7,704 nucleotides of DNA from Clostridia bacterium (GTDB lineage Bacteria; Bacillota; Clostridia; Christensenellales; CAG-917). The stretch's first letter is position 1, and every line of letters starts with the position of its first letter. Below are positions 6,584-7,704 of the stretch, in pieces. The stretch lies in the NCBI GenBank assembly GCA_900769205.1, contig CAAGFS010000129.1, positions 1-7,704 of the forward strand, written 5' to 3'. Below the pieces are notes generated by a model. That model made no database searches and was not told the origin of the DNA. It was given only the letters and a program-made list of their open reading frames with translations. The position numbers and the translations under genes are program-made.

Positions 6584-6608
6584 GCGCGTGTGCGGAGCGC
6601 ATCCGCGC
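6584..6608 (+). other. GC-rich hairpin in the 5' leader of the surface-protein gene
   Basis: GCGCG (6584-6588) pairs with CGCGC (6604-6608), and TGCG (6591-6594) with CGCA (6598-6601) around a GAG loop, with one mismatch and one G-U pair between the two arms. It stands out in an A/T-rich region. It is followed by an A-rich stretch, not a T-run, so it is not an intrinsic terminator on the plus strand. Confidence 0.5.
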
Positions 6609-6674
6609 AAAACGAAAAAGAAAAAAAGACAAGGCACAATGCCACGCAAATAAAAAAATACGGAGAGAAAAAAA

Positions 6675-7704
6675 ATGAAAAACACAAGGACAACGCAAGG
6701 ACGGATCAAACGAGCACTGAAACTGACGGCAGGCATAACGATGCTTGCGCTGTTGTTTGTGATTGTCTTTGCCGGCACACTCTCCGGTGCTTTCGGCGTG
6801 GAAGAAAACCTTGTGCAAAACGGCACGATACAAGAAAACGTCGCGGATGCGATGAGCCAAAACTCTTTTTCATCTTATAATTTTACATATAATGATTTTA
6901 CTTTAACAAAACCAAGCAGTTCCGGAGCAACTAAAAATACACCGAATGACGGTGGTGTCATTTTAATGAAAGGCAATAATAATAACAGGGGAGCCTTTTA
7001 TGCAGAGGTTGTATTAGAGGATGATTTGCTAAACCACGTAAAAAACGGAGCAACCGTTACTGTCAGTTTTTCAACATACCAAAATGATACATCGGATAAT
7101 GCGGACAAGTTCGGTGTGGCAATAACAAGTGAAACGCCATATTATGATTCTTCTGATGACAATTGGGGTGGAAGCCACTATTTTTTAAATAAGTCATCTA
7201 TGGACGACGGCACCGACACGAGAAAAACCGCAACTTGGACTTTGACATCTTCAACAACAAAGTTTTATGTTGCTATTTTTGTTCGTGCCGATGGCGGAAT
7301 GAGAGCGGAGTTTTTCGATCCAAAGATTGAATTTACGTACTCATACGATTACACCGTCAATTTCTCGTCCGCAAATACTGAACAAGGCACGGTTTCACCG
7401 GCTTCATCGCATATCACTGCAAGCACGGGTGTGGCTGAAACAAAAGCGACAAGCACTGCAACTCCCAAAGCAGGCTATCATTTTGTCAATTGGACACAAG
7501 GAAACACAACGACAGAGCATACGACGAATGCAACCATAAGCATTGGTTCGACAGACTATTTTTCTTACAAATCTTATACTGCAAACTTTGAAATAAACAA
7601 AATCACCGTCAACTATCATACAAATCTCGGTTCAAATAATCGCGATGATGAGAGTGTGGAATTTACTTATAGCACAAGCGGGACTAATTATCTAAAGTCG
7701 CCTG
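6675..7704 (+). CDS. Large secreted or surface protein with InlB-type repeats (3' end outside window)
   Basis: An open frame of 343 codons runs from the ATG at 6675 to the window edge. GGAG at 6662-6665 lies 9 nt before the ATG. Residues 1-19 are basic and 20-40 are hydrophobic (GITMLALLFVIVFAGTLSGAF), i.e. a signal peptide or membrane anchor. Residues about 60-222 form a Ser/Thr/Asn-rich, beta-predicted domain that I do not recognise; its end (FYVAIFVRADGGMRAEFFDPKIEF) recalls beta-sandwich carbohydrate-binding modules, by appearance only. Residues about 225-306 match a divergent InlB B-type repeat: TVNFSSANTEQGTVSPAS, then ATPKAGYHFVNWT, ending YTANFE. A further repeat begins at ITVNYHTN (310 on). 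Such repeats are found in long adhesin-like proteins of gut Bacillota. The enclosing protein is probably much longer. GC content drops sharply after the signal region, unlike its neighbours. The role (adhesion, glycan binding) is inference. Confidence 0.85.
   Translation, partial: MKNTRTTQGRIKRALKLTAGITMLALLFVIVFAGTLSGAFGVEENLVQNGTIQENVADAMSQNSFSSYNFTYNDFTLTKPSSSGATKNTPNDGGVILMKGNNNNRGAFYAEVVLEDDLLNHVKNGATVTVSFSTYQNDTSDNADKFGVAITSETPYYDSSDDNWGGSHYFLNKSSMDDGTDTRKTATWTLTSSTTKFYVAIFVRADGGMRAEFFDPKIEFTYSYDYTVNFSSANTEQGTVSPASSHITASTGVAETKATSTATPKAGYHFVNWTQGNTTTEHTTNATISIGSTDYFSYKSYTANFEINKITVNYHTNLGSNNRDDESVEFTYSTSGTNYLKSP

Overview
The window looks like a chromosomal piece of a Gram-positive anaerobe, most likely Bacillota/Clostridia and plausibly an uncultured gut lineage. 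This rests on a CsoR-type copper regulator, strong AGGAG-like ribosome binding sites, a consensus sigma-A promoter, and a secreted protein built from InlB-type repeats. Composition is near 50% GC over the housekeeping genes. The lineage is an inference from gene types; no marker gene is present to fix it.

Bases 1-3098 (plus strand) hold a compact housekeeping run: the 3' part of a class II CCA tRNA nucleotidyltransferase with an HD domain, then an RmuC-family membrane-anchored coiled-coil protein after a 14-nt gap, then a PHP-domain phosphoesterase that overlaps the rmuC stop by 11 nt. A perfect 9-bp hairpin at 3127-3149 ends this run and can also end the opposing copper operon. Next to it lie four tandem copies of a 14-bp unit.

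Bases 3353-6520 (minus strand) hold a copper-efflux operon read right to left: a TTGACA/TATACT promoter with an A/T-tract upstream element, a CsoR-type operator (ATACCC-N5-GGGTAT) just downstream of the predicted start site, a leader of about 160 nt, csoR, and copA 20 nt later. The copA product carries an extra C-terminal heavy-metal (HMA) domain. That domain begins at an in-frame ATG preceded by a near-ideal Shine-Dalgarno sequence. The gene may therefore yield both a CopA-CopZ fusion and a free 69-residue CopZ-like copper chaperone, which is the most interesting point in the window. The expected circuit is: Cu(I) binds CsoR, CsoR leaves the operator, and the pump plus chaperone domain are made.

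Bases 6675-7704 (plus strand, divergent from csoR) begin a large secreted or surface protein that runs off the window. It has an N-terminal membrane/signal segment, a beta-rich domain I do not recognise, one divergent InlB-type repeat and the start of a second repeat. GC content falls abruptly from 53% to 32% between two adjacent 100-nt windows just after the signal region, which suggests mosaic assembly of this gene.
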